From Salinigranum rubrum (lineage in GTDB: Archaea; Halobacteriota; Halobacteria; Halobacteriales; Haloferacaceae), in NCBI RefSeq assembly GCF_002906575.1, contig NZ_CP026309.1:3596001-3660000 (forward strand): 64,000 nt of DNA, read 5' to 3'. The notes beneath the pieces were generated by a model that was not told the origin of the DNA, made no database searches, and saw nothing but the letters and a program-made list of their open reading frames with translations. Below, in pieces: positions 1 through 9,485 of this stretch. How positions within the stretch are numbered: the first letter of the stretch is position 1; every line of letters starts with the position of its first letter. Both the position numbers and the translations under genes were made by a program.

Positions 1-100
1 GCCGCAGCGACCCGCCGCTGTTCAGCAGGTAGCGGTAGACGAGCAACTGGAGGAGCGTCAGCCCGACCGCGTAGACGGCGATCCATCCCCACACGTCCAT
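1..100 (-). CDS. N-terminus of a small membrane protein, cut by the window edge
   Basis: Reading the minus strand from an ATG at position 100 gives 33 codons that run off the window. The visible part starts MDVWGWIAVYAVGL and forms one hydrophobic helix (about residues 4-26) followed by a short Arg/Tyr turn and a Ser/Gly stretch. That is the beginning of a haloarchaeal inner-membrane protein with one N-terminal anchor. The body of the protein lies outside the window, so no function can be given. It is divergent from nothing nearby; the next gene on the same strand ends at 332. Confidence 0.55.
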   Translation of the reverse strand, partial: MDVWGWIAVYAVGLTLLQLLVYRYLLNSGGSLR

Positions 101-331
101 TGGTGTGGTATACGGTGTCAAGCCATTTGATTCTTCGGACGGAAGGGGTGTGGCGGCCGGGACAGGGACCGTGCGTGGCAACTGGGCGCGGGAGATGCAC
201 GTCCGGGCACGAGAGCGTAGACGATACACGAGCGCGGTGGCGCGTGACGGCTATCCACACACCGCGGATCGACACGAGACCATCCACCATACCATCATCA
301 TACGAGAAGCACCACGGCCGACACGAACGCG

Positions 332-1260
332 CTACTGCGAGTTCCGCGCCGACGTCGACTCCGAAGACGGCGGCCGGACGTCGCGGCCGAACTCGTCGAA
401 GACGTCGAGGTCGTCGGGGAGGTCGTACTCGATTTTGCGCTCTTCCTTCCGGTTCTCGCCGCCGGCTTCGAGCGGTTCGGCGACGTCCTCCCAGCCGGGT
501 TTCACCTTCACGCTCTTCGCCGGAGAGCCGACGGCGATGTGGTGGTCGGGGACGTCGCCGCGGACGATGGCTTTCGCGCCGACGACGCTGTTCTTTCCCA
601 CTCTGGCCCCGGCGGTGACCATCGCGTCGTACGTCACGCGGGCGTCGTCGTCGACGACGGTGTGGTAGTTCTCCACGGCGGTCTGGTCGACGATGTCGTG
701 GTCGTGGCTGTAGAGGTGGGCGCTGTCGGAGATGGAGACGCGGTCGCCGATGGTGAGTCTCCCGCGGTCGTCGAGGTGGACGTCGTCGTGGATGACGGTG
801 TTGTCGCCGACCGTGATGTTGTGGCCGTACGTGAAGCTGATGCCCTTGAAGAAGCGGCAGTTCTCCCCGACCGATTCGAAGAGGTGTTCGGCGAGCATCG
901 CCCGGAAGCGGAGCGCGAACGCCACGTTGTCGGCCATCGGGGTCGCGTCGAACTGCCGCCAGAGCCACTGGAGGTGTTTCGAGCGCGTGAACGCCTCCTC
1001 GTCCTTCTCGGCGTAGTACTCCGATTCGAGCGTCGCGTTGCACGGGTCGTACCCCTGGAGGCGGACGCGGGTCGCGGCCGACACCGGCTTGCCCGACTGC
1101 CACCGTTCGTACGCCTCACGGTCGCCGAAGAGGTCGATGAGGACGTCCTGGACGACGCTGCAGGTGTCCTCGTCCGAAGAGAGCCGCTGGTCGACTTCGG
1201 CGATGAACGCGTTGACTCCCTCTTCGGCCTCGGGGGGAGAGACACGTGGCGCTTTGTCAT
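332..1260 (-). CDS. Hexapeptide-repeat (LbH) acyltransferase, frame interrupted near the 5' end
   Basis: About 309 residues once one base is restored. The middle (about 120-235) has the left-handed beta-helix pattern of maltose/galactoside O-acetyltransferases: repeated I/V-G-x-x triplets such as ITVGDNTVI and LTIGDRVSI, plus a catalytic-type His in YSHDHD. Such enzymes transfer an acyl group from acyl-CoA to a sugar or similar acceptor in the cytoplasm. The C-terminal tail is charged. The ATG at 1260 opens in a different frame from the body. The frames join at the six-G run at 1232-1237, where a seventh G gives continuous MTKRHVSLPPEAEEG and then GDREAYERWQSG. Without the repair the only start is a GTG at 1084, which would lose about 59 conserved-looking residues. 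The acceptor is unknown. Confidence 0.75.
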
Positions 1261-1369
1261 TGACAGCCTTTAGCCGTCAGCGATAAAATGGATTTGGATG
1301 TGCGAAGGCTCCGTCAGAGCGCGTCGAAGTACCGCCCGAAGCCGGGACCGTGCCGTCCGAAGTAGTGGG

Positions 1370-1377
1370 CTATTTTT
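1370..1377 (+). promoter_or_regulatory. TATA box of the GH68 gene
   Basis: The AT-rich octamer ctattttt lies in GC-rich surroundings, about 27 bases before the ATG at 1402. Transcription would then start at or next to the ATG, giving a leaderless mRNA, as is common in haloarchaea. This favours ATG 1402 over the in-frame GTG at 1396. Confidence 0.5.
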
Positions 1378-1401
1378 GCACGCGACGTCGACGGTGTGCC
1401 A

Positions 1402-2721
1402 ATGAGCGACCCCGCAGACGGAACGGGCGGACGGACGTCCGCCTGGACCCGCGAGCACGCCCGCCGGCTCGAACGAACGGCCGAAAACACCGCTCCGGTC
1501 ATCTACCCACCGGAGTCGAAGACCGACCCCGACAACCACATCTGGGACACCTGGCTGCTTCGGACGCCGGAGGGTGCGGTCGCGGACGTCGGCGGCTACC
1601 GCGTCATCGTCGCGCTGACGGCGTCGAACGACCTCCTCCCGGGGAAACGCCACGACGTCGCGACCCACCGCTTCTACTACTCCGCCGATGGACGGCACTG
1701 GACGCCCGGCGGGGAGGTCTTCGACGACGCCGACCCCCTCGGCTCCCGGCAGTGGGCCGGCTCAGCCGTCTACGACCCCGAGACCGGCGACGTCAGGCTG
1801 TACTACACGGCGGCGGGAGTCCGCGCGGAGGGCGCGCTCTCGTACACCCAGCACCTCGCCGTCGCCCACGGCGGATCGATCGAGACGGACGCCGAGGACG
1901 GCGTTCGCTTCGAGGGGCCGTGGCACCACGAGTCGCTGGCCCATCCGGACGGGGAGTGGTACGAGCGCCAGGAGCAGTCCCGGGGGATGATATACACGTT
2001 CCGCGACCCGTGGTACTTCGAGGACCCCGAGACGGGGGAGGCGTACGTCCTCTTCGAGGCGAACACGCCCGTCCCCGAGGGCTCGGACGCGTGCGGCGGC
2101 GACGCCGCGCGACAGGAGTTCAACGGCTCGGTCGGCATCGCCCGAACCTCGAAAACCGACCCGACCGAGTGCGAACTCCTGCCGCCGCTCGTCGACGCGG
2201 TCTGTGTCAACCAGGAACTCGAACGGCCGCACGTCGTCTACCGCGAGGGGACGTACTACCTGTTCGTCGCCAGCCACAGGCACACGTTCGCACCGGGGAT
2301 AGAGGGGTACGACGCGCTGTACGGCTTCGCCGCCGACTCCCTATTCGAGCGATACGAACCGCTGAACGGGTCGGGCCTCGTCGCCACCAATCCAAGCAAC
2401 GCCCCGTTTCAGGCGTACTCGTGGCTCGCCTACGGCCACAGAGACGAAGTCCTCGTCACCTCCTTTCTCAACTACTACGACTACGACCGGCCCACGCTCG
2501 ACGACGTCGCGTACCTCCCCGAGTCGGAGCAGTTCAGGCGCTTCGGCGGGACGCTGGCGCCGACGCTCAGACTCGGCGTCGACGGGAGGGAGACGTGGAT
2601 TCGCGGGGCACTCGACCACGGCCACCTGCCGACCGAAGAGGAGGACCTGCCCGAGACCGAAGACGAACGAATCGCCCGCCTGCGAGCGGAGCGGGACGAT
2701 GGCGGCGGAGACGGGTACTGA
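1402..2721 (+). CDS. Glycoside hydrolase family 68 fructosyltransferase (levansucrase/inulosucrase type)
   Basis: The protein has 439 residues and covers the GH68 five-bladed beta-propeller. All three catalytic signatures are visible: WDTW with the nucleophile Asp49, FRDPW with the transition-state stabiliser near Asp202, and QELERPH with the acid/base Glu274. The family cleaves sucrose and transfers fructose to a growing levan or inulin chain, or to water. No signal peptide is seen at the N-terminus (MSDPADGTGG), so the protein is either cytoplasmic or exported by an unrecognised route. That is unusual for a levan-making enzyme. It is followed by a small membrane protein and then, convergently, by a GH32 fructan/sucrose hydrolase, so the locus appears devoted to sucrose and fructan. 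Levan synthesis versus plain hydrolysis cannot be told from sequence. Confidence 0.9.
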   Translation: MSDPADGTGGRTSAWTREHARRLERTAENTAPVIYPPESKTDPDNHIWDTWLLRTPEGAVADVGGYRVIVALTASNDLLPGKRHDVATHRFYYSADGRHWTPGGEVFDDADPLGSRQWAGSAVYDPETGDVRLYYTAAGVRAEGALSYTQHLAVAHGGSIETDAEDGVRFEGPWHHESLAHPDGEWYERQEQSRGMIYTFRDPWYFEDPETGEAYVLFEANTPVPEGSDACGGDAARQEFNGSVGIARTSKTDPTECELLPPLVDAVCVNQELERPHVVYREGTYYLFVASHRHTFAPGIEGYDALYGFAADSLFERYEPLNGSGLVATNPSNAPFQAYSWLAYGHRDEVLVTSFLNYYDYDRPTLDDVAYLPESEQFRRFGGTLAPTLRLGVDGRETWIRGALDHGHLPTEEEDLPETEDERIARLRAERDDGGGDGY

Positions 2722-2771
2722 CCCCGTCGGGGGAAGATAACCCTCAAGCGAGCGCGTCGACTAGCCCCGGT

Positions 2772-3152
2772 GTGACCGGCTACCAGCCCGGATACTGCAA
2801 CATCGGTCGACGACAGCGGCGACGACGGCTCCGCCGCGGTGCTGTCGCGTTCGGTGCCGCGGCGGCGTACGTGGTCGCGCATCTGTTCGGCGTCGTTCCA
2901 TCCGCGCTCCTCGTCGGCGTCTTCGTCCCGCTCAGCTTCGGCTTCGAGTGGGTGATTCAGGCGTACACCGGCTTCTGCGTGCGGCTGGCGCTGCTCAGCC
3001 GCTACGACTTCACCGGCTCCGGCGGGAGCGCGGGGAGCGTCACGGACGCGACCGACCGGCGCGAGGACCAACTCCAGGCGGCGAAGATAACCGCCGTCGC
3101 CGTCGTCGTCGCGGCCGCCACGACTGCCGCGCTCGTCTTCCTCTTCGGGTGA
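2772..3152 (+). CDS. Small conserved haloarchaeal membrane protein
   Basis: A GTG at 2772 opens a 126-residue protein. It begins VTGYQPGYCNIGRRQRRRRL, has two closely spaced hydrophobic helices (about 26-62), a conserved-looking segment FCVRLALLSRYDF, and a third hydrophobic helix at the C-terminus (about 103-125). The YCNIGRRQ motif and a Cys in the loop are distinctive, and I have the impression of a widespread haloarchaeal family of unknown function. It starts 50 bases after the GH68 stop and ends convergently with the GH32 gene. The GTG start is chosen because the frame upstream is antisense-like Arg-rich sequence over the GH68 gene. Confidence 0.7.
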   Translation: MTGYQPGYCNIGRRQRRRRLRRGAVAFGAAAAYVVAHLFGVVPSALLVGVFVPLSFGFEWVIQAYTGFCVRLALLSRYDFTGSGGSAGSVTDATDRREDQLQAAKITAVAVVVAAATTAALVFLFG

Positions 3153-3181
3153 GCACTCGAACGGCCGACGCGGTCAGCCGA

Positions 3182-5379
3182 TCAGACGGCGGAAGCGAGT
3201 TTCCACGCGTCGACGGAGACGGAGACGACCCCGTCGCGGGCGACGAACGAGACCCCCTCGGCGTCCTTCCGGGAGGGGTACACGCGCGAGGTGAGACACC
3301 GCGACCCGTTCGCGAACAGTTCGACGACGGAGCCGTCGACGAACACCCGCAGCGAGAGGTCGTTGTTTCCCCCCGACCGCCGTCGGTGACGTGAGCGTGT
3401 TCGTCGATGGGTGCGCCGTCCGTCTCGACCGGGCCGAGCGGGAGTCGCTGTTCGCCCGCTTCGGCGGCGTGACCGTGGCTGCTCCGCGAGCGGTCGACGA
3501 CGAGTTCGTCGCCCTCCCACCGGACGACGGTGCGTTCGGTGCGCGCCGGCGACTCGAACAGGACGAGTTCGAACGTCGCGCCCGGGTCCCGCTCGACGGA
3601 GAGGTCGAGTTCGTACGCGTTGCCCGAGAGGGAGAGCGTCGTCCGCTCCTCGGGAGCGAGTTCGTATCCGTCGGATAGCCGCTCGCCACGGAGCGATTCG
3701 AGTTCGGGGGCGGGACGCTGCCGGAGGCGGCCGTTTTCGTCGAGGTCGACGACGCGCGGGAGCGTCATGAGCCCCGACCAGCCGGCCTCCCACTGCGGTT
3801 CGACCCCGCGCGCCTCGGGCACCCACGCCCACATGAGCCGCCGACCCGTCGCGTCGGTCATGGTCTGGGGCGCGTAGAAGTCGCCGTAGTCGAGGCGGCC
3901 CTGTGCCTCGACTTCGAACCCCGGCGTCGAGAGGTCCGCCTCGCCGAGGAAGTAGCGGACCTCGGCGTAGTTCGAGACGTGCAGGAGTTGCGTGGAGCCG
4001 AAGTCAAGCAGTTCGGGGCACTCCCACACCGGGCCCGCACCCTCCCAGTCCCCGGTGAGGAGGGGGCCGACGTACTCCCACTCGTCGAGCGTCTCTCCCC
4101 TGTAGAGGAGCGCGGTTCCGCCGACGTCGGCCACCCCGGAGCCGATGAGGTGGTACCACGTCTCACCCTCGCGCCAGACGCAGTGGTCGCGGAACTCCGC
4201 CTCCCAGTGCTCCGTGCCGAGAATCGGGAGGTCGTCGGGGACCGTCTCGATGACGGGGTTCTCGGCGTGTTTTACCCACTCGCCGAGGTCGTCGCTCGCG
4301 GCCGTCGCCAGACACGGGAGCTGTCTTCGGTCTCGCCCGCCGGTGTAGAGGAGCGTTGGCGTCCCGTCGTCGTCGACGGCACACCCCGACCAGCAGCCGT
4401 CGCGGTCGGGGCCGTCGGGGTCGGGCGACAGCGCCACTGGCTCGTCCTCCCAGTGGACGAGGTCCTCGCTCGTGGCGTGGCCCCAGTGGATAGTACCGTG
4501 AGAGGGACCGCCGGGGTTGTACTGGTAGAACAGGTGGTAGACGCCGTCGTGGTGGACGAGGCCGTTGGGGTCGTTCAGCCAGTTGGCGGGCGGGGCGAAG
4601 TGATACCGGGGGCGGTGGTGGTCGTCCGCGAGCGCGTCCCGGAGCCGCTCGAACCCCTCGGTCGTCGTCGGACGGTCGGTGAAGTCGGGGCATCGGCGGG
4701 TGCCGAGGGCGACGAGGAGGTTCCCGACGAGTCGCTCCTGGGCGGCGGCGCACTCGAAGTCGCGGGCGTTCGCGAACGAGAAGCCGACGCCGGCGCCGAC
4801 GACTCGACCGGGGCCGACCTGCCACTCGACGAGCGGCTTCCGGTCGACGAGGAGGTCCTCTCCCCGTACCTCGGCCGCGAGGACGGTCCCCCGTTCGGGG
4901 AGGACGCGCTCGTAGCGGGCGAAGGCGGTGTCGGCGTCCGCCGCGCGAGTGTGGACGCGGAGGCCGTCGAACGTCTCGAATGCGGGGTGGTCGCGGTGGA
5001 CCGTCTTCGCGAGGTAGCCCGTCTGCGCCGGGGCGCTCTCGTGGCCCGTCGCGTCGGGGGGGACGGAGTCGATGCCGAGTTCGGAGACGGCCGAGAGCGC
5101 GTGCAGCGTCAGGAGGAGGCCACAGCCCTCCCGGAGGGCGTCGTCGACCGGGTCGGCACAGCCAGCGAGCGTCGCCCCGCCGTCGTCGACCCAATCGAGC
5201 GGACGGTCACGGTGCCACCAGCAGACGTCGTAGTCGGCGAGTCGTGCGTCGCCGGCGGCGACGGCCGTCAGATCGAGATGGTCGACGGCGGCCCCCCCGA
5301 TGGAGTCGTACGCCGCCTCCTGCTCCGGCGTGTGCTCCCCGAGCGAGAGGGTCGCCACGCGGAGCCCGGACAGATCCAT
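3182..5379 (-). CDS. GH32 beta-fructosidase (sucrose/fructan hydrolase) with an N-terminal GATase-like domain; frame interrupted
   Basis: About 732 residues after restoring one base. Residues 1-240 form an alpha/beta domain that resembles class I glutamine-amidotransferase/trimerisation folds. GH32 follows: WLNDPNGL holds the nucleophile Asp270, FRDH is near residue 398, and WECPELL holds the acid/base Glu453. A beta-sandwich domain closes the protein. GH32 enzymes release fructose from sucrose, inulin or levan. The frame breaks at the six-C run 3369-3374 (six G on the coding strand). One extra G joins the DGGRG end of one frame to [18 protein letters not shown], the normal GH32 C-terminal sandwich. 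Without the repair the protein runs about 47 codons into unrelated sequence. No signal peptide is seen, so it probably works on imported sucrose or fructooligosaccharide. Confidence 0.88.
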
Positions 5380-5399
5380 AGCCCGTCTCGGTCGGGCGG

Positions 5400-5693
5400 A
5401 TGGAAAAACGCTTGCTTCGCGCCGTTTTTCTGCGTCGGTTCCCGAGCTTCGACGTGGTCAGTTCGCGAACCCTCACGGCGCTCGCCGGACTCGTCGTCAG
5501 CCTGCTCGTGAGCGTCGTCCTCTGGTGGCAGTTCGACACGCTCGCCTTTTTCCTCTTCGTGCCGTTCGTGCCGTTCCTGTTTCGAGGGCGCGGCGGGAGC
5601 GAGGAGTCGGTGCGGACGTGTCCCGCCTGCGGCTTTCGGACGGAAGCCGAGGAGTACGACTACTGCCCGCGGGACGGGACGCGGCTGGAGTGA
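5400..5693 (+). CDS. Small membrane protein with C-terminal zinc ribbon
   Basis: The protein has 97 residues, with two adjacent hydrophobic helices (about 24-43 and 46-61) and a cytoplasmic tail carrying CPACGF and CPRDG. These four ligands form a classical zinc ribbon (three Cys seen plus spacing C-x2-C, C-x2-D/G; the last ligand is not a clear Cys). Membrane-anchored ribbons of this size are common in haloarchaea and mostly uncharacterised. It is divergent from the GH32 gene with a 20-base gap, so the two promoters would overlap. Confidence 0.7.
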   Translation: MEKRLLRAVFLRRFPSFDVVSSRTLTALAGLVVSLLVSVVLWWQFDTLAFFLFVPFVPFLFRGRGGSEESVRTCPACGFRTEAEEYDYCPRDGTRLE

Positions 5694-5813
5694 CCGACCG
5701 GCCGGCTGAGCCGACCGGGAGAGGGGGTCGGTGTCGAGTTCACGTGCGCGGCGACTGAACCGTCGGACGATGACGGAGGACGGACGGGCACGACAGAGAA
5801 CGGGCGGACGCGA

Positions 5814-6024
5814 CAGGACGATTCGTGGGAGGGCGACCGCCGCTCGGTGCTGGCGCTCCTCGACGAACTCCGCGTCATCGCCCGGAACGGGGGTCGCGTA
5901 CGGCGACGACCCGCACGACGCGTACGGCGAGGAGCGGTACGCGCGACTGCTCGCCCCGACGAGCGAGTGGTACGGGGTCGCGCTCGACTGTCCCCCGGAG
6001 GCCGCGCGCGAGCGACTGGCGGTG
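5814..6024 (+). pseudogene. Remnant of a NUDIX hydrolase N-terminal domain
   Basis: This is a broken copy of the helical domain that precedes the NUDIX fold in many haloarchaeal and bacterial proteins. One frame reads RRSVLALLDELRVIARNG up to about position 5893. After a five-G run the sequence continues one frame over as VAYGDDPHDAYGEERYARLL and then EWYGVALDCPPEAARERLAV. Removing one G joins them. Beyond 6024 nothing resembles the NUDIX box or the catalytic domain, so the gene is also truncated. The break here has the opposite sign from the seven other frame interruptions in the window, and the loss of the catalytic part indicates true decay. The remaining bases from 5694 to 6157 hold no other recognisable gene. 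Confidence 0.6.
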
Positions 6025-6157
6025 CCGGGGAGGGAGTGTGCGGTGTCGTGGGCACGGGACTGGAGGCGAACGCGCGAGAGGAGATGGATACGGCGACCGA
6101 ACCCACACGCTGGGAGACAGCAGTCAGTATAAGTCGCCGCAAGCCCGACGGGAGGAC

Positions 6158-7210
6158 ATGAAGCACCGCGAACTCGGTGACTCCGGCGTCGAGGTGAGCG
6201 AGGTCGGTTTCGGCGCGTGGGTCGTCGGCACGGACTGGTGGGGTGATCGTACAGAAGAGCAGGCGGTCGAGTTGGTCCACCACGCCCTCGACTGCGGCGT
6301 CACCTACATCGACACCGGCGACGTGTACGGCCACGGCGACTCGGAGCGACTCGTCGGGCAGGCCATCGAGGGCCGCCGCGACGAGGTGACGCTCGCGACG
6401 AAAATCGGCTACGACTTCTACAACAACCCGCAGGCCGGCCACGGCGAACTCCCGAAGAAGGTGACGCCCGAGTGGATTCGGACGGCGGTCGACCGCTCGC
6501 TGGACAGACTCGGCACCGACCACGTCGACTTCCTCCAGCTGCACAACGCGAACGTCGACGAGGTGACGCCCGACGTGATGGAGACGCTCGAAACCCTCCA
6601 GGAAGAGGGGAAAGTGGAGGCGCTCGGGTGGGCGCTCGGCCCCTCCATCGGCTGGCTCGCCGAGGGCGACAGGGCGGTCGAACTCGACTTCGACGCGGTC
6701 CAGACCGTGTTCAACGTCTTCGAGCAGACGCCCGGACGGCACTTCATCGAGACCATCCGCGCGAGCGACGCCGACACCTCCGTCGTGGCGCGCGTCCCCC
6801 ACTCGTCTGGGCTCTTGAACGAGCAGGTGACGCCCGACACGGAGTTGGGGAAGGGCGACCACCGCGCGCACCGTCCGAGCGAGTGGTACGAGACGGGGTG
6901 GGAGAAGCTCGAATCGCTGCGGTTCCTCGAACGAGAGGGGGAACGAACGATGGCACAGGCGTCGATCCAGTGGCTCCTCGCACACGACGAGGTGGCCGCC
7001 GTCACGCCGACGTTCCGCACGAAGGAGGACGTCACGGCGTGGTCGCGGGCGCCAGAGACGCCGCCGCTGTCCGACGAGGAGTTCGACCGCGTCGAGCAGC
7101 TCTACCGGAACAACTTCGGCGTCGACCGTTTCGACGGGATGGACTCGCTCCGCTCCTCCGTGGGTGGCGCGGACCTCGAAGGCGTCGACAAGCAGGCGGC
7201 GGGTGACTGA
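6158..7210 (+). CDS. Aldo/keto reductase
   Basis: The protein has 350 residues and is a full-length NAD(P)H-dependent oxidoreductase with a TIM-barrel fold. The catalytic tetrad is visible: Asp52 and Tyr57 in IDTGDVYGHGD, Lys82 in LATKIGYD, and His128 in FLQLHN. It most resembles the bacterial/archaeal subfamily close to YajO and related general stress proteins, which reduce aldehydes and ketones in the cytoplasm. The substrate cannot be inferred. The ATG at 6158 directly follows a GGAGG-like stretch (ggaggac) that may serve as ribosome binding site, unlike many leaderless genes in this window. A 72-residue membrane protein begins two bases after its stop and is probably cotranscribed. Confidence 0.88.
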   Translation: MKHRELGDSGVEVSEVGFGAWVVGTDWWGDRTEEQAVELVHHALDCGVTYIDTGDVYGHGDSERLVGQAIEGRRDEVTLATKIGYDFYNNPQAGHGELPKKVTPEWIRTAVDRSLDRLGTDHVDFLQLHNANVDEVTPDVMETLETLQEEGKVEALGWALGPSIGWLAEGDRAVELDFDAVQTVFNVFEQTPGRHFIETIRASDADTSVVARVPHSSGLLNEQVTPDTELGKGDHRAHRPSEWYETGWEKLESLRFLEREGERTMAQASIQWLLAHDEVAAVTPTFRTKEDVTAWSRAPETPPLSDEEFDRVEQLYRNNFGVDRFDGMDSLRSSVGGADLEGVDKQAAGD

Positions 7211-7212
7211 CC

Positions 7213-7431
7213 GTGTCGAAGACGACGCTCCTGAAGGTCACGCTCGCCGTCCACGCCGTCCTCGCGGCGCTCGTCGCCGCCGACGCGCGAAAACGGGACC
7301 GACCGGTCGGGAAGTGGGTCGCCGCGACGCTCCTGACCGGAGTCGTCGCCGTCCTCGTCTACGTCCTGTCGGGCGGTGACGACGAGGCAGTCCCGCTGGA
7401 CGAACTCGTCGACCAGATCGAGTTAGAGTAG
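7213..7431 (+). CDS. Small membrane protein, 72 residues
   Basis: A GTG at 7213 opens two hydrophobic helices (about 5-24 and 33-54) joined by a short basic loop ADARKRDRPVGKW, with an acidic cytoplasmic tail. It follows the aldo/keto reductase by two bases and converges with the histidine kinase. Function is unknown. Size and topology match small haloarchaeal proteins often annotated as hypothetical. Confidence 0.65.
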   Translation: MSKTTLLKVTLAVHAVLAALVAADARKRDRPVGKWVAATLLTGVVAVLVYVLSGGDDEAVPLDELVDQIELE

Positions 7432-7434
7432 CGG

Positions 7435-9386
7435 TCAGAACAGAATTTCGAACCGCGCACCGCCGTCGCTTCCTTCCGTCACCTCGACGTCCCAGCCGTG
7501 CGCGTCGGCGACGGCGCGCACGATGGCGAGTCCGAAGCCGGTCCCGTCGGCGTCGGTCGAGTAGCCGTGTTCGAACACCTGCTCGCGGTCGTCTTCGGGA
7601 ATCCCGGGCCCGTCGTCCTCGACGTAGAAGCCGACCGGGTCGTCGGGAGCGCCGAGCGCGCCGAGTCGGACGGTCGGGTCGGGGCCGGCGTGTTCGACCG
7701 CGTTGCGAAGGAGGTTCTCGACGAGTTCGCGCAGGCGACTCCGGTCGGCCTCGACGGTCAGGTCGTCGACGACGGCGAGTTCAACCGCCTCGAACGCCTG
7801 GCGGCACGTCAGGGCGAGTTCGGTCAGGGCGACGCGTTCGGTGTCGTCGAGGCCGCGGCCCTGCCGGGCGAGGGTGAGCAGGTCGTCGATGAGTTCCGCC
7901 ATCCGGTCGTGACTCTGAGCGACGGCGTCGAGATGCTCGCTCTCGCACTCCTCGCGGGCGAGTTCGAGGCGCCCCTGTGCGACGTTCAGCGGGTTGCGGA
8001 GGTCGTGGCTCACGACGGACGCGAACTCGTCGAGGCGGCCGTTCCGCTCTTCGAGTTCCGCCCGCTGCTCTCTGAAGGCCGTCTCCCGCTCGGCGCGTTC
8101 GAGCGCCGCCTCCACGTTCGCACAGAGCACCTTCGCCAGTGAGACGTCGGTCTCGTCGAAGTGTCCGGGGAGGACCGACCCCGCGAGGAAGACGCCGCGG
8201 TCGCCGAGCGGGACGAGGAGTTCGCTCCGGATCTCCGTCGTGGGATCCATCACCCCGTCCACCTCGTTGACGCGGTCGTACACGCGCGTCTCCCCGGTCT
8301 CGAACGCGTCGAACGCGAGGCTGTCGCCGCGTTCTAACGTCGGTAGCTCCCCGTCGGTGCCGACGAACTCCCGCGTCCGCTCGCTCGCGGCGACAGGGAG
8401 GAGCACGTCGCGGTCGGCGTCGTAGAGATGGAGCCCACAGAGGTCGTGCTGCAGCACGTCCTGAGCGGTGTCGATGGCGACCTCGGCGATCTCCGACTCC
8501 GTCTCGGCGACCATGAGGCCGCGGGTCGCCTCGTGGAGGCGTTCGAGCCGCCGTTCGCGACGGACGCGGCCGAGCGCCGCCCCCACGTTCGTCGCCAGGA
8601 GGTCGACCAGTTCGGCTGCCGTGTCGAGTCGGCGGTCGGGCACAGCGGCGGCGACGAGGAGTTCGGCGTCGCCGAGCGGAACGACGAGCAGGTCGGCGTC
8701 GGACTCCAGCCCACACTCCTCGCCGGGGACGACGCGGCTGTCGCCGGAGAGGAACGCCAGCCAGACGGCACCCTCGGTCGGGAGTTCGGCCGGAAGCGTC
8801 GCCCCCGACGTGGTCGACGCCACGGTCGAGAGCGTGCCGGAGTCGTCGAGCGCGTAGGCGGCGACGGCCTCGAAGCCGAGTATCTCCGACGCCGCCGCGA
8901 CGGCGACGGAACACACGTCGTGGCGGTCCGTCGCGCGGACGAGGTCGGCCGTCGCCCGTTCGAGCACCGACCCGGCGTCGGTTCGAGCCGACGCGGACGG
9001 GACGACGACTGCCAGCGTCGCCGGTGCGCCGTCGTACTCGATGCGCGTGACCCGAACCGTCGCTTCGAGCGGCGGCCGATTCCGTCTGCGAATCGTCACC
9101 CGCTGGTCGAGTTCCGTGTCGGGGGGAGACGCTGACCGGCGAGGAACGGACGGACGTCGTCGCCGTCGTCCGCGTCTCCACCGCCCTCGTGGCCGTCCGC
9201 GTCGTCGTCTTCCCCAGGTTCGTCCCCGTCGACCACGAACACGTCGCGCGGGTCGCGTCCGACGAGGTCGTCGGCGTCGAACCCGGTGAGTGCGGCGAAC
9301 CGCGCGTTGACGTAGACGACGGCGGCGTCGCGGACGACACATCGCCCCACGGGGTCCTGCTCGGCGAGCGCACGGTAGTCCGCCAT
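7435..9386 (-). CDS. PAS-GAF-GAF sensor histidine kinase, frame interrupted
   Basis: About 650 residues after one base is restored. An N-terminal PAS segment (YVNARFAALTGFDADDL) is followed by an Asp/Gly-rich linker, two GAF-like sensor domains (about 145-300 and 300-430), a HisKA dimerisation helix with phospho-acceptor His461 in VVSHDLRNPLN, and a HATPase_c domain with N box ENLLRNAVEH, G1 box DDGPGIP and G2 box GTGFGLAI. No membrane helix is seen, so it senses in the cytoplasm. No response regulator lies nearby, which is common for haloarchaeal kinases. The frame breaks at the six-G run 9121-9126. A seventh G joins GQRLPP to DTELDQRVTIRRRN. The signal is unknown; GAF domains often bind small ligands or haem. 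Confidence 0.88.
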
Positions 9387-9485
9387 TGTCGTGGTCTCGG
9401 GTGGAACGAATAAGAAACCGGCGTCGGGAGTCGGTGCGAGAGAGACGGTCGAAACGCGTTCGGACGGCGTGTCAGGCGGAGCGCC

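Noticed and set aside
3979-5511. A 510-codon open frame antisense to the GH32 gene
   Set aside because: It is rich in Val, Arg and Gly from the mirrored codon bias and matches no fold. The GH32 gene on the other strand has all catalytic motifs.
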